This document shows, one piece after another, positions 38,128-46,616 of a stretch of 64,000 nucleotides of DNA (its first letter is position 1; each line of letters starts with the position of its first letter). A program made the position numbers and the translations under genes. Origin of the DNA: Mesorhizobium sp. CAU 1732 (GTDB lineage Bacteria > Pseudomonadota > Alphaproteobacteria > Rhizobiales > Rhizobiaceae); NCBI RefSeq assembly GCF_039888675.1, contig NZ_JBDQQR010000001.1:806001-870000 (forward strand). Direction: 5' to 3'. The notes under the pieces are model-generated. The model ran no database searches. It saw only the letters and a list, made by a program, of their open reading frames with translations, and was not told the DNA's origin.

Positions 38128-38403
38128 ATGACCGATCTGGTTAGACCGCGGGTGAAATACGTCATAGGTCCTGACGGAAGCCCGCTTACGATCGCTGATC
38201 TTCCGCCGTCGAACACGCGGCGTTGGGTCATTCGACGCAAGGCGGAAGTCGTTGCAGCCGTTCGCGGTGGCTTGCTCAGTCTCGAGGAAGCCTGTCAGCG
38301 ATACAAGCTGACGGTCGAGGAGTTCCTGTCCTGGCAGGCCTCGATCGACGAATACGGCCTTGCGGGCCTGCGCACCACGCGGATCCAGCAATACAGGCAC
38401 TAG
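38128..38403 (+). CDS. sciP: CtrA inhibitor SciP (DUF1153)
   Basis: 91 residues, full length, highly conserved family: 'YVIGPDGSPLTIADLPP', 'RWVIRRKAEVVAAVRGGLLSLEEACQRYKLTVEEF', 'GLAGLRTTRIQQYR'. SciP is a small HTH protein that binds CtrA and/or CtrA target promoters and blocks CtrA-dependent transcription (established in Caulobacter). It lies 1.9 kb upstream of ctrA on the same strand. A GANTC site in its promoter fits cell-cycle control. Confidence 0.95.
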   Translation: MTDLVRPRVKYVIGPDGSPLTIADLPPSNTRRWVIRRKAEVVAAVRGGLLSLEEACQRYKLTVEEFLSWQASIDEYGLAGLRTTRIQQYRH

Positions 38404-38510
38404 GCAGCCGTTCCCGGCTTTCGTGTGGCCTGTCTAAAAATCGTGGAGGCGACGAGCTCGACGGCTCGCGCCTCCACAGGCGTTTTTGTCGGGCGGAGAG
38501 CGTTGGCGCT

Positions 38511-38566
38511 CTTCCTTCTCCCTGCTTGCGGGGAGAAGGTGGCACGAAGTGCCGGATGAGGGGCGG
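38511..38566 (+). repeat. Two-hairpin palindromic repeat, copy A
   Basis: CTTCTCCC...GGGGAGAAG hairpin followed by a GGCACGAAGTGCC hairpin and GGATGAGGGGC. Same family as copies at 38635, 61871 and 62355. Copy A and copy B are inverted and separated by only ~70 bases, with no gene between. Confidence 0.85.
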
Positions 38567-38634
38567 GCTTCAGGCGCGGGGCCGGTTCTATCCCGGTCGT
38601 TCCTATCTTTCAGTCAAGGCATTTTGAGGTTCGC

Positions 38635-38691
38635 GCTGCCCCTCATCCGCCCTTCGGGCACCTTCTCCCCGTAAACGGGGAGAAGGAAGAG
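38635..38691 (-). repeat. Two-hairpin palindromic repeat, copy B
   Basis: GCCCCTCATCCGCCCTTCGGGC then CTTCTCCCCGTAAACGGGGAGAAG, in inverse orientation to copy A. The two hairpins (GCCCTTCGGGC and CTTCTCCCC/GGGGAGAAG) match copies C and D almost exactly. Confidence 0.85.
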
Positions 38692-38730
38692 CTTTCGCGC
38701 TTTCTCGCTACGCCCCAGAGACGCGCCCGG

Positions 38731-39385
38731 TTCTGCGCCACCCTGCGGCGGGACCGGCGAGGCATGGATCCCCGGGTCTGCGCATCGAGCTTCGCTCGAC
38801 GCTCCGCCCGAGGATGACGAAGTGGGTGGGGGAACGCTCACCGGAAACCGTCACCGCCTCCGAACCTGGCTCAGCCGAAACCACCTCACTTTCGTCATTC
38901 TCGGGCGACCGGAGCGAAGCGGAGGAAGACCCGGGAATCCATGCCTCGTCAGTTGGTGACGAGCGGGGTGGTCCCGATGGTTCGTCAATTTGGGATGTGC
39001 GGTGAGTGCCAAGTTCTGCGCCACCCAGCAGCGGGGCCGGCGAGGCATGGATCCCCGGGTCTGCGTATCGAGCTTTGCTCGACGCTCCGCCCGAGGATGA
39101 CGAAGTGGATGGGGTAGGCTCACCGGAAACCGTCACCGCCTCCGAACCTGGCTCAGCCGAAACCACCTCACTTCGTCATTCTCGGGCGACCGGAGCGGAG
39201 CGGAGGAAGACCCGGGAATCCATGCCTCGTCAGTTGGTGACGAGCGGGGTGGTCCCGATGTTCGTCAATTTGGGATGTGCTGTGAGTGCCAAGTTCTGCA
39301 CCACCCTGCGGCGGAGGCGGCGAGGCATGGATCCCCGGGTCTGCGCATCGAGCTTCGCTCGAGGATGACGAAGTGGGTGGGATGC
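38731..39385. repeat. Tandem ~282-bp repeat (about 2.3 units) built from an inverted-repeat module
   Basis: Units begin at 38731, 39014 and 39294 (periods 283 and 280), each starting TTCTGC(G/A)CCACCC. Every unit carries a module with GGCATGGATCCCCGGGTCTGC and GAGGATGACGAAGTGG (38757-38824, 39040-39109, shortened at 39320-39380). Units 1 and 2 also carry its inverted relative, ending GACCCGGGAATCCATGCC (38886-38949, 39168-39230). The third copy lacks a 12-base GACGCTCCGCCC segment. The identity between units is very high, so the duplication is young. Confidence 0.85.
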
Positions 39386-39524
39386 CTTGGGATGACGAAG
39401 TGGGGGCGCGGTCCCCGGTTCTGATGCGACGTTGACGCGGCGGGTGGGAACGCTCGTCGATAGCCGTCGCCCTATCCGAGCCCACTTCACCCGATGTCGT
39501 GGCGGTCCGCGAAGGTTCGCTTCG

Positions 39525-39902
39525 TTAGCCGATCATCGCGCTGCGGGCGGTGTCGGGCTCGCGGGGGGACTTGGTGTCGCGGGATTCCAGCATTTCGGCC
39601 TTGGAAAGCTCGGCCTCGGCCTCGTCGAGCAGCGATTGGGCTGCTTCGCGCTGCTGCTGCAGGTCGGCCTGCGAGTTCTTGAGATTGTCGCGGCGCAGGC
39701 GCGCGGCCTTCGCGAAGGTCGGATAGGCGAAGTGGTTGAGGTCGGTGATGCCGGCCTTCTTCTCTTCCGCGGTGATCTGCAGGTCGAGTTCGGTCGCCAT
39801 GCGATCGAATTCGGCGATCATCATATCGAGCTGCAAGAGCTGCTTGCGCTTCTCGTTGACCTGAAACTGCTTCAGCCGCACCAGGTTCTCACGTGATTTC
39901 AT
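39525..39902 (-). CDS. fliJ: FliJ-like coiled-coil protein
   Basis: 125 residues from ATG 39902; the GTG codon just before it is an alternative start. Almost entirely charged heptad-type helix ('LVRLKQFQVNEKRKQLLQLDMMIAEFDRMATELD', then 'RLRRDNLKNSQADLQQQREAAQSLLDEAEAEL'). This matches the small flagellar-export chaperone FliJ as annotated beside ctrA in Rhizobiales. FliJ proteins are short and poorly conserved, so the name rests on coiled-coil character and the ctrA neighbourhood. It is divergent from ctrA and may be controlled by CtrA sites in the shared region. Confidence 0.65.
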   Translation of the reverse strand: MKSRENLVRLKQFQVNEKRKQLLQLDMMIAEFDRMATELDLQITAEEKKAGITDLNHFAYPTFAKAARLRRDNLKNSQADLQQQREAAQSLLDEAEAELSKAEMLESRDTKSPREPDTARSAMIG

Positions 39903-40347
39903 CACTTGCTACTCCCGAAACGCATACTCGCGCGCACGTCCTGTTTCCGTTGCCCCGCTTTTGCTCCGGGGCCACCATTGTCCAGCCGCGAATGGAAACA
40001 AATTCCTAAACTTCGGTCGCGACGGTAACCATTCGTTTACGCGCATTGTTAATCATAGCGCAGAGGGCTTAAGGGCGGGTAAAGATGCTCGACCGGGCCG
40101 CGATCGGCAAAGTGACTCCCAATGAGGCACTTGCCGGTGTTTGCTGAACCATCGCATTAACTTTTCGTTTTTGCGATTTACGTTGAGAATCAATCGGATA
40201 CGGCAAAAATCTGAAACGGTCGAATATCACTTGCCATGCTGAATCATATTTTGTTAACCATTGCATGGCAGCCTCCGATTCAGAAATCACCGGTCCATTG
40301 CCGGAAGCTCGCTGAACCCGATTTGGCGGCGGGAAAAGGGGACATAA
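39903..40347. promoter_or_regulatory. ctrA regulatory region with GANTC and TTAA-type CtrA sites
   Basis: 445 bases without a gene between fliJ-like and ctrA. Three CcrM/GcrA-type GANTC sites lie at 40187-40191, 40241-40245 and 40277-40281. CtrA-like half-sites are TTAATCAT (40049-40056), TTAAC (40157-40161) and TTAACCAT (40254-40261). The last GANTC and TTAACCAT lie within 100 bases of the ctrA ATG. This mirrors the multi-input ctrA promoters known in other alphaproteobacteria. Exact promoters are not assigned. Confidence 0.6.
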
Positions 40348-41043
40348 ATGCGCGTTCTGCTCATTGAAGACGATAGTGCCACCGCACAGAGCATCGAACT
40401 CATGCTCAAGTCGGAAAGCTTCAATGTCTATACGACCGATTTGGGCGAAGAGGGTGTCGATCTCGGCAAGCTCTACGACTACGACATCATTCTCCTGGAC
40501 CTGAACCTGCCGGACATGTCGGGCTACGAGGTCCTGAGGACATTGCGCCTGTCGAAGGTCAAAACTCCGATCCTGATCCTGTCCGGCATGGCCGGCATCG
40601 AGGACAAGGTTCGCGGCCTCGGCTTCGGCGCCGACGACTACATGACCAAGCCGTTCCACAAGGACGAGCTCGTTGCGCGTATCCACGCCATCGTTCGCCG
40701 TTCCAAGGGGCACGCGCAGTCGGTCATCAACACCGGCGACCTCGTCGTGAACCTGGATGCCAAGACCGTCGAGGTCGGCGGCCAGCGCGTTCACCTGACG
40801 GGCAAGGAATACCAGATGCTGGAGCTGCTTTCGCTCCGCAAGGGCACCACGCTCACCAAGGAGATGTTCCTCAATCATCTCTATGGCGGCATGGACGAGC
40901 CGGAATTGAAGATCATCGACGTCTTCATCTGCAAGCTGCGCAAGAAGCTCGACGCTGCCTCCGGCGGCCAGAACTTCATCGAGACGGTCTGGGGCCGCGG
41001 CTACGTGCTGCGCGAGCCGGAAGAAGTTCGCGAAAGCGCCTGA
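40348..41043 (+). CDS. ctrA: Cell-cycle master response regulator CtrA
   Basis: 231 residues, full length. The receiver domain has phospho-acceptor Asp51 ([12 protein letters not shown]), and the OmpR-type DNA-binding domain shows '[32 protein letters not shown]' and '[13 protein letters not shown]', which is unmistakable CtrA. It controls cell division, flagellar and envelope genes, is phosphorylated via the CckA-ChpT phosphorelay, and is inhibited by SciP. Both chpT and sciP are in this window. The C-terminus ends in Ser-Ala rather than the Ala-Ala degron of Caulobacter. A hairpin terminator follows. Confidence 0.98.
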   Translation: MRVLLIEDDSATAQSIELMLKSESFNVYTTDLGEEGVDLGKLYDYDIILLDLNLPDMSGYEVLRTLRLSKVKTPILILSGMAGIEDKVRGLGFGADDYMTKPFHKDELVARIHAIVRRSKGHAQSVINTGDLVVNLDAKTVEVGGQRVHLTGKEYQMLELLSLRKGTTLTKEMFLNHLYGGMDEPELKIIDVFICKLRKKLDAASGGQNFIETVWGRGYVLREPEEVRESA

Positions 41044-41065
41044 TCGGCAAGTCATTGAAATTCAT

Positions 41066-41094
41066 AAAAAAACCCGGCCTCGCGCCGGGTTTTT
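41066..41094. terminator. Bidirectional terminator between ctrA and the convergent regulator gene
   Basis: AACCCGGC-CTCGC-GCCGGGTTTTT with an A run on the left and T run on the right, so it can stop transcripts from both the ctrA side and the 41111-41479 gene. Confidence 0.88.
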
Positions 41095-41110
41095 CGTGTT
41101 GTGAAGGCAG

Positions 41111-41479
41111 TTATGCGGCGATCTGCATCTCGCGAAACCGTTCGAGAAGCTGGGGCCGGTTGAACGGCTTCAGAATGTAGCCCCTGGCGCCGGCGCGTTT
41201 CGCACGCATGATCGAGCCGACGTCGAATTCCGTCATGCAGATGACGATGTTGGGCCGCTCGCGTTCGTCGATCGCAAGCGCCTGCCGGATGAAATCCTCG
41301 GCCGTCATGTCGGGCAGGCTCATGTCGACGACGATGATGTCGGGCATGTCCGCTTCGCACATCGACAATGCCTCGACACCGCTGACGGCCTCGATTACGA
41401 TCATCTCAGGCCCGCCGAGAATGCGTTTTGCGACTTTCCTGATGACGCTCGAATCATCGACGATCATGCAGCGTTTCAT
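41111..41479 (-). CDS. Single-domain CheY-like response regulator
   Basis: 122 residues, a receiver domain only: acidic pair D8/D9 (MIVDDSSVIRKVAKRIL), phospho-acceptor Asp52 (IIVVDMSLPDM), and Lys in 'GYILKPFNRPQLLERF'. No output domain is present. The gene is typically found between ctrA and chpT in Rhizobiales. Its 'SSVIRKVAKRIL' start resembles regulators tied to motility and cell-cycle phosphorelays. It is not clearly CpdR or DivK by sequence, so I give no symbol. Confidence 0.88.
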   Translation of the reverse strand: MKRCMIVDDSSVIRKVAKRILGGPEMIVIEAVSGVEALSMCEADMPDIIVVDMSLPDMTAEDFIRQALAIDERERPNIVICMTEFDVGSIMRAKRAGARGYILKPFNRPQLLERFREMQIAA

Positions 41480-41604
41480 GGCCCACCCCTCATGCCCACA
41501 GTTTACTGTCGGTCACGAGACTAGGTTCCGCCGGTAAAGATCGGGGTAAGCAGCTAGCTAAATATTGCGTAAATCCCGAGTTGCGCCGCCAGTTCGCAAA
41601 CGCC

Positions 41605-42234
41605 TCAGACGACGGTCAGGACGATCTCTTCGGGAGAGGCGTGGATCGAGATCGTCATGCCAGCTTCGCGCGCCAGAAGCAGCGCGTAATAGGGCTGGAC
41701 GGCGTGGGCATCGATCGGCTCGTCGGACTTGACGCCCGAGTGCAATTCGAGGAACCGCGCCGGCACCCGAACCATCGGACCCCTTGCCGTCAGCGTGAAG
41801 CGTGGTGCCGTTTCCAGATCGTGAAGCTCGACGGTCAGCGTGCCGCCGCGCGGGATGCCGCCATTGGCGACGAGAATGAGGTTGAGGAGAAGCTTGACCT
41901 TGTTCTTCGGCAGCAGCGCGCGACCGCCCTTCCAGATGAATTCGGGCTTTTCGTTCGCCAGGAAGGCAGTCGCGACGGATTCCGCGTCGCCGGTGTCGAT
42001 CTGCATGCCGGCCGAACCGGCCGCGCCGAACGCGATGCGGGCGAATTGCAGCCGCGCCGAGGCGTTGCGCGCGCTGGCCCTGATGAGGCGCATCGCGTCT
42101 TCGTCCGCGCCGCCCTCATCGAGAAGTTCCAGGCCGTTGTTGATCGCGCCGACCGGCGAGATGATGTCGTGGCAGACGCGGCTGCACAGGAGAGCGGCAA
42201 GATCGGTCGCGGAAAGTGTCAGTACGTCGGCCAT
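41605..42234 (-). CDS. chpT: Histidine phosphotransferase ChpT
   Basis: 209 residues. Phospho-acceptor His22 lies in LCSRVCHDIISPVGAINNGLELL, the dimerisation helix. The C-terminal half is a degenerate HATPase-like fold. ChpT relays phosphate from CckA to CtrA and CpdR (established). The neighbourhood with ctrA and sciP confirms the call. Two GANTC sites lie just upstream. Confidence 0.94.
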   Translation of the reverse strand: MADVLTLSATDLAALLCSRVCHDIISPVGAINNGLELLDEGGADEDAMRLIRASARNASARLQFARIAFGAAGSAGMQIDTGDAESVATAFLANEKPEFIWKGGRALLPKNKVKLLLNLILVANGGIPRGGTLTVELHDLETAPRFTLTARGPMVRVPARFLELHSGVKSDEPIDAHAVQPYYALLLAREAGMTISIHASPEEIVLTVV

Positions 42235-42558
42235 TCAGGTGTTTCCCCGTTGGTCAGGAGCGCGAATCGCATCCACCGGCAATGCCGTTTCGCTGGCGAA
42301 TCACGACTTTCATCAGACGCCATTGGTTACACAGGCAGCGCGGAGCGACAAGGAAACGCGCTCGCGAAATTGCCACGAAAGCCCACGACAAGAGCGGCCT
42401 CGCACCATCGAAGGCACGGAATTGCGGGCCTCATTGAATGGTTAATGGTTGGATAAGGTTTGCAGCATAGTTTTACGGGCATTGGCGTTTCGACGCGGCC
42501 TCAAGAGCCGCCACTCGCCGGAGGCGCGACGGGGCGAACCGAGACGGAGACTAGAAGC
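42235..42558. promoter_or_regulatory. Divergent chpT/eipA regulatory region
   Basis: 324 bases without a gene. GAATC (GANTC) occurs at 42264-42268 and 42298-42302, near chpT. On the eipA side, ATGGTTAA (42438-42445) is the reverse complement of TTAACCAT, a CtrA-type half-site like the one before ctrA. This fits the known CtrA control of eipA in Brucella. No hairpin or RNA gene is seen. Confidence 0.5.
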
Positions 42559-43149
42559 ATGTTACGCAGGCTTTTTCCTCGCGAATTGACGAGACTCGCG
42601 GCAGCGATGCTGTTCGCGCTGGCTGCTGCGACATCGACGGCGGGACCGTCGCACGCAAGCGCTGGCCAACCTTTCACCGCCCAGGAAATCTTGGATTCCG
42701 GGCACCATTTCTTCGGCTCGACATCCGGCGGGCTGGCGAGCGTCGTGGAGCAGGTCTTCGCGTCCTACGGGATGCCGAACGGCTACATCCTGGGCGAGGA
42801 AGGCTCGGGCGCGATCTTCGGCGGCCTCACCTTCGGCGAGGGCACGCTGTACACCAAGAATGTCGGCGACCATCCGGTCTTCTGGCAGGGGCCCTCGCTG
42901 GGCTGGGATCTCGGCGGGCAGGGCTCGCGGACGATGATCCTCGTCTACAACCTCGACAGCATCGGTTCGCTCTATCGCCGCTTCGGCGGCGTGGCGGGCT
43001 CGGCCTATGTCGTGGCCGGTCTCGGTTTCAACGTGATGAAGAACGGGCCGGTGCTTCTGGTTCCGGTGCGCACGGGCGTCGGCGCGCGCCTCGGCGTCAA
43101 TGTCGGGTACCTGAAGCTCACCCAGCAGCCCACCTGGAATCCGTTCTGA
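42559..43149 (+). CDS. eipA: Periplasmic envelope-integrity protein, DUF1134 (EipA-like)
   Basis: 196 residues from ATG 42559 with a signal peptide (cleaved near SHASAGQ). The DUF1134 domain has 'FTAQEILDSGHHFFGSTSGGLA', 'GYILGEEGSGAIFGGLTFGEGTLYTK', and 'VGARLGVNVGYLKLT' at the C-terminus. In Brucella the orthologue EipA is a small beta-barrel periplasmic protein needed for envelope stress resistance and regulated by CtrA (established, from memory). Position next to ctrA-chpT and a TTAACCAT half-site upstream agree. Confidence 0.85.
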   Translation: MLRRLFPRELTRLAAAMLFALAAATSTAGPSHASAGQPFTAQEILDSGHHFFGSTSGGLASVVEQVFASYGMPNGYILGEEGSGAIFGGLTFGEGTLYTKNVGDHPVFWQGPSLGWDLGGQGSRTMILVYNLDSIGSLYRRFGGVAGSAYVVAGLGFNVMKNGPVLLVPVRTGVGARLGVNVGYLKLTQQPTWNPF

Positions 43150-43290
43150 GACAGGCGGATTTCGGGCCGTCCTGAGCTTTCCGCGCCCGTCTTCGCGGAG
43201 GGCACTGGATTCATGGTCCCGCGCCATGGCAGATAGGCGACAAGGGACCTGCCGCGTGCGCAGACGCGCGGCCCGGGTTGGACGAGACAC

Positions 43291-44385
43291 GTGATCCAGA
43301 CGACGCTTTTCTTCATCCTCGGTTTCCTGAGCGCGGGCCTGCTCGCGCTCATGGTCGCGCCCGCGATCTGGCGGCGCGCGGTCGTGCTCACGCGCCGGCG
43401 CGTCGAGGCGTCCATTCCGATGACACTCGATCAGATCCAGGCCGACAAGGACCGCCTGCGCGCGGAGTTCGCCATGTCCACCCGGCGGCTCGAAATGAGC
43501 GAGAAGGCATCGCGTGAAAAGGCGGCGAACCAGTTCATCGAGATCAACCGCAATCAGGACGAACTGAAGCGGATCGGCCGGGAGCGTGACGAGAAGCAGC
43601 AGGTCATCGGCAAGCTGGAAGGCGATATCGAAGCCACGCGCGCCGAACTGAGCAAGCGCGACGAGCAGGCGCAGAGACTGTTCGAGCGGCTGGCCGAAGC
43701 GGAGCGGGAACTCGAAAAACGCGGTCTCGAGATCGAGAATCTCGGCCGCATGTATGATGAAGCGAGCTTTTCGGCCTCCGGCAGGCAGATCGAAATGGTG
43801 GCGCAGGAAAACAGGATCGAGCAACTCTCGGACGACCTCTCCAAGCTGCGTGGCGAGCGCAAGGAAGCGGATCGCCGGGTGCGGGAGATCGCGGCGGAGA
43901 ACAAGACGCTGAAAGAGGCGCAGCGCAACGATCAGCGCAAGATTTCCGGTCTGGAAAAGCGGGTCGAGCGCCTGATGGCCGAACTGAGCGACCGCGAGGA
44001 GAAGCTTGACCGACGCGAGCGTGAGCTTGCACGGCTGCGGGGAACGGAACCGGCCGACAACGGCGATCCGGACCTCAACGAACGTCTCGAAAGCCGGCTG
44101 GCGACGCTGACGCGCGAAAACAAGAAGCTGCGCGCGGAACTCGACGAAGCGCAAGGCTCGACACTCGCCGAGCAGGACGAAGAGCGTACGGCGGAGGCCG
44201 TCCTGCGCGAACAAATCCAAGAACTCGCGGCCGAAGTCGTCCACCTGACCGCGATGCTGGACGAACCGGACTCGCCGATTCGCACTGCGCTGGAGAAAGC
44301 GTCGTCCGATGGCGGTGCCGGCAAGAGCGAGGTTCTCAGTCTCGCTGACAGGATCCGCGCGTTGCAGGATGCCGCGAAGAACTGA
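43291..44385 (+). CDS. Membrane-anchored coiled-coil protein of unknown function
   Basis: 364 residues from a GTG. One N-terminal membrane helix (TLFFILGFLSAGLLALMVAP) is followed by 'IWRRAVVLTRRRVEASIPMTLDQIQADKDRLRAEFA' and then a long charged coiled coil (about 60-300) with many E/K/R/Q heptads. The layout (single anchor, cytoplasmic rod) resembles proteins annotated as hypothetical in most Rhizobiales. It could organise envelope or division complexes (inference from shape and nearby cell-cycle genes). It is convergent with the methyltransferase gene with a 9-base gap. Confidence 0.75.
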   Translation: MIQTTLFFILGFLSAGLLALMVAPAIWRRAVVLTRRRVEASIPMTLDQIQADKDRLRAEFAMSTRRLEMSEKASREKAANQFIEINRNQDELKRIGRERDEKQQVIGKLEGDIEATRAELSKRDEQAQRLFERLAEAERELEKRGLEIENLGRMYDEASFSASGRQIEMVAQENRIEQLSDDLSKLRGERKEADRRVREIAAENKTLKEAQRNDQRKISGLEKRVERLMAELSDREEKLDRRERELARLRGTEPADNGDPDLNERLESRLATLTRENKKLRAELDEAQGSTLAEQDEERTAEAVLREQIQELAAEVVHLTAMLDEPDSPIRTALEKASSDGGAGKSEVLSLADRIRALQDAAKN

Positions 44386-44394
44386 ATGCTTTTC

Positions 44395-45204
44395 CTAAGC
44401 CCCGCGCCACAGGCGGTGGAGCGCGATGGCCGAGGCGGCGCCGACATTGAGGCTGTCGAAGGCCTGCGACATCGGGATCCGCACGGAGGTCATGCGGGCC
44501 ATGAGGTTTTTCGGCAGGCCTTCACCCTCCGTGCCCAGATAGAGCGCGACCGGGCCTTTTGCGTCCACGTCGCCGAGGGCGGTGCCGCCGGACGGCGACA
44601 GTGCGAACTGCCGGAACCCGCGCTCGGCAAGGGCTGCGAAAATATCATCCTCGCCGCCTGCCTTCACGAACGGCACCTTCAACGTCGCGCCGACGGAAAC
44701 CCGGATCGCCTTGCGGTAGAGCGGGTCGCAACTGCTGGCGTCGAGCAGCACCGCATCCGCCTCGAACGCGGCGGCGTTGCGGAAGATCGCTCCGACATTG
44801 TCGTGGTTGGAAATGCCGACGAGGACGACGACCAGCGCGTCGTCCGGCAGGGTCGACAGCAAGATGTCGACCCCGTTGCCGGATCCGGGACGCCGCCCGA
44901 CCGCGAGGATGCCGCGATGGATGTGAAAGCCGGCGATCGCGTCCATCACCTCCTGCGAGGCGATATAGACCGGCATGTCGGCGGGCGCCTGCGCGAGGGT
45001 CTCGGCGACGCCGGGCAGCTTGGTATCGAGAATGAGCGCTGATTCCACCTCGAACCGCCGCGCGGAAAACAGCACGTTGAGCACCACCTTCCCCTCGGCG
45101 ATGAAGCGGCCCTCGCGCCCGACCAGATCGCGCTCGCGGATGGCGCCGTAGGACGCGATGCGCGGATCGTCGGCGCGGTCGATGCGGATCGGTTCTGGAC
45201 TCAC
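44395..45204 (-). CDS. SPOUT-family RNA 2'-O-methyltransferase (TrmH/SpoU)
   Basis: 269 residues. It has an N-terminal RNA-binding substrate domain ('RFIAEGKVVLNVLFS') and a C-terminal SPOUT knot with the three motifs: 'SNHDNVGAIFRNAAAF' (catalytic Asn/Arg), 'ALYLGTEGEGLP' and 'IPMSQAFDSLNVGAASAIAL'. It methylates ribose 2'-OH of tRNA or rRNA with SAM. Which RNA cannot be decided from sequence. Confidence 0.9.
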   Translation of the reverse strand: MSPEPIRIDRADDPRIASYGAIRERDLVGREGRFIAEGKVVLNVLFSARRFEVESALILDTKLPGVAETLAQAPADMPVYIASQEVMDAIAGFHIHRGILAVGRRPGSGNGVDILLSTLPDDALVVVLVGISNHDNVGAIFRNAAAFEADAVLLDASSCDPLYRKAIRVSVGATLKVPFVKAGGEDDIFAALAERGFRQFALSPSGGTALGDVDAKGPVALYLGTEGEGLPKNLMARMTSVRIPMSQAFDSLNVGAASAIALHRLWRGA

Positions 45205-45315
45205 GATGGGCCTGCCATGGAAAACGCCGCATCCGGCAAGCCGGGTTGCGATCGTCGCAAGAAAGCAGCGTTTAGCTACTTCCGCCGCTCTGGCAAGGCC
45301 GATAGCCCGAAGTTG

Positions 45316-45633
45316 CTATTGCTGCGCCGCGGCGGCCTTGTCGCCAAAAATGCCGTCGAGCGTGATCAGTACCTCGCGGACTTTTTCCGAACTGCACGAA
45401 TAGAAGATCATCTGGCGTTCGCGACGGGTATCGACCAGGCCCATCGTCCGCAGCTTCGCAAGATGCTGCGAAAGCGCGGACTGACTCAGGTCGACCTTTT
45501 CGGCGATCTCGCCAACGGACATCTCTCCTCCGAGCAGATGACACATGATGGCCAGCCGCTTGCCATTGCCAATGGCAGAAAGAAACTCCGCGACCATGTC
45601 TGCGTTGTCGACAAGCTGCTCAGAAACCATCAT
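45316..45633 (-). CDS. ArsR-family transcriptional regulator
   Basis: About 105 residues from ATG 45633 (GGGG upstream); the frame begins 16 codons earlier at 45681. Winged helix with 'AIMCHLLGGEMSVGEIAEKVDLSQSALSQHLAKLRTMGLV' and 'RRERQMIFYSC'. The metal-binding ELCVC motif is absent: a single Cys precedes HLLGGE, and one more (FYSCSS) sits in the wing. A redox- or sulfur-sensing member of the BigR/SoxR type is therefore more likely than an arsenic sensor. No target operon is obvious next to it. Confidence 0.85.
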   Translation of the reverse strand: MMVSEQLVDNADMVAEFLSAIGNGKRLAIMCHLLGGEMSVGEIAEKVDLSQSALSQHLAKLRTMGLVDTRRERQMIFYSCSSEKVREVLITLDGIFGDKAAAAQQ

Positions 45634-45798
45634 ATCCCCGTTGCCGCACCTTCCGTAGACGTTATGGGGCAATAACGTCATTCGGAATGAGCAGGTTGCA
45701 AATCAAGAAAGATTGTACCTGCTTGCAACCTAACGTAGCGCAATCTCCTCGAATCACAAGACTGTCCAGCGACGTTCCACGACGTGAATGACATTCTC

Positions 45799-46581
45799 TT
45801 ATTCTGAGCCGACCGTTGCGAGTGCTTTGCGTGCCTCTATGGCCATGGCAACAAGCGTCTTGTGCATGTCCTGCGCGCTTTGGAGCGGTTCTGCGAAGAA
45901 AATCCGCAGGATACGGTCGCCCGCGGCGAGGTCGAAACCATCCGAATCAACCCCGGTCATGATCCATTCGGCAGGTTCCGGGGCCTTGCCGAAATAGATC
46001 GCATAGTTGGCGATGGCGTCGCTGTGGTCATTGTTCATGTGCTCAACCGCACCCCTCTCGGCAGTTGCAATTTGCTCGACAGCCGAATCGCTCGCCAGAA
46101 GATCGTGAGCGGCCAGCGCATAGGCCTTGCCGAAACCGCCATTCAGGCTGGCACTTTCGGGCTCCAGCCTGAAGAAGGAAAAATCGCCGAAACCGGAATA
46201 CAGCCTCGACTTGGGGTTGCGGCTGAGAAAGCGCCATTCGATGCGCCCGTGGTCCGCATCGTCGCGCGCGATCCTGCGCGCGTGGCAATGAAGCGTGATG
46301 CGGGCATGGGCGAGCGGATCGCCCTTGCCCGGCTCACCGAGCAGGAGTGAGCAGCGCGGATCGGCATTCAGGCCGCCGGTATGCGCCGACAGCGAGGATA
46401 CGAGGATGAGCGGCGCGCCGTCATGGTCGCTCGCGACCGCAACGCGACTGGCCAGCGGTGCGCCGGTCTCGGGGTCGAGCACCGCGAGCGCCCCGTGGCG
46501 CGACGAACGCAGCAGCGTTCTCGCGAGCCTGACCGCCTCCGCATCGGTTTCGCGGAGGACGTCTTTGGTCTTCTGTTCCAT
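45799..46581 (-). CDS. HugZ-like pyridoxamine-oxidase-fold protein (haem utilisation type)
   Basis: 260 residues. N-terminal split-barrel FMN/haem-binding fold ('LLRSSRHGALAVLDPETGAPLASRVAVA', 'SSLSAHTGGLNADPRCSLLLGE') followed by a C-terminal DUF2470-like domain ('VEHMNNDHSDAIANYA'). Related HugZ/HutZ proteins bind or degrade haem in iron acquisition. In many alphaproteobacteria the close homologue is simply annotated as a pyridoxamine phosphate oxidase-like protein. Role is tentative. Confidence 0.82.
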   Translation of the reverse strand: MEQKTKDVLRETDAEAVRLARTLLRSSRHGALAVLDPETGAPLASRVAVASDHDGAPLILVSSLSAHTGGLNADPRCSLLLGEPGKGDPLAHARITLHCHARRIARDDADHGRIEWRFLSRNPKSRLYSGFGDFSFFRLEPESASLNGGFGKAYALAAHDLLASDSAVEQIATAERGAVEHMNNDHSDAIANYAIYFGKAPEPAEWIMTGVDSDGFDLAAGDRILRIFFAEPLQSAQDMHKTLVAMAIEARKALATVGSE

Positions 46582-46616
46582 CTGAGCGCCTGAAGTTGAC
46601 TGACAATGTCCAATTA

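Larger units (their letters stand above)
38404..39524. other. 1.1-kb gene-free repeat field
   Basis: No credible gene: all open frames here are repeat-derived. It contains an inverted pair of two-hairpin palindromic repeats (38511-38566 and 38635-38691) and then about 2.3 tandem units of ~282 bases (38731-39385). The remainder (39386-39524) is GC-rich with no clear element. It separates sciP from the fliJ-like gene and ctrA. Confidence 0.8.

Noticed and set aside
38404..39500. Several long open frames on both strands in the repeat field
   Set aside because: They run through the tandem and inverted repeats, are Arg/Pro/Ser-rich and have mutually overlapping frames, as expected for GC-rich repeats.
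34536..39524. CRISPR array or prophage remnants
   Set aside because: No short regularly spaced repeats with unique spacers, and no integrase, capsid or tail genes; the repeats here are long tandem or inverted intergenic elements.
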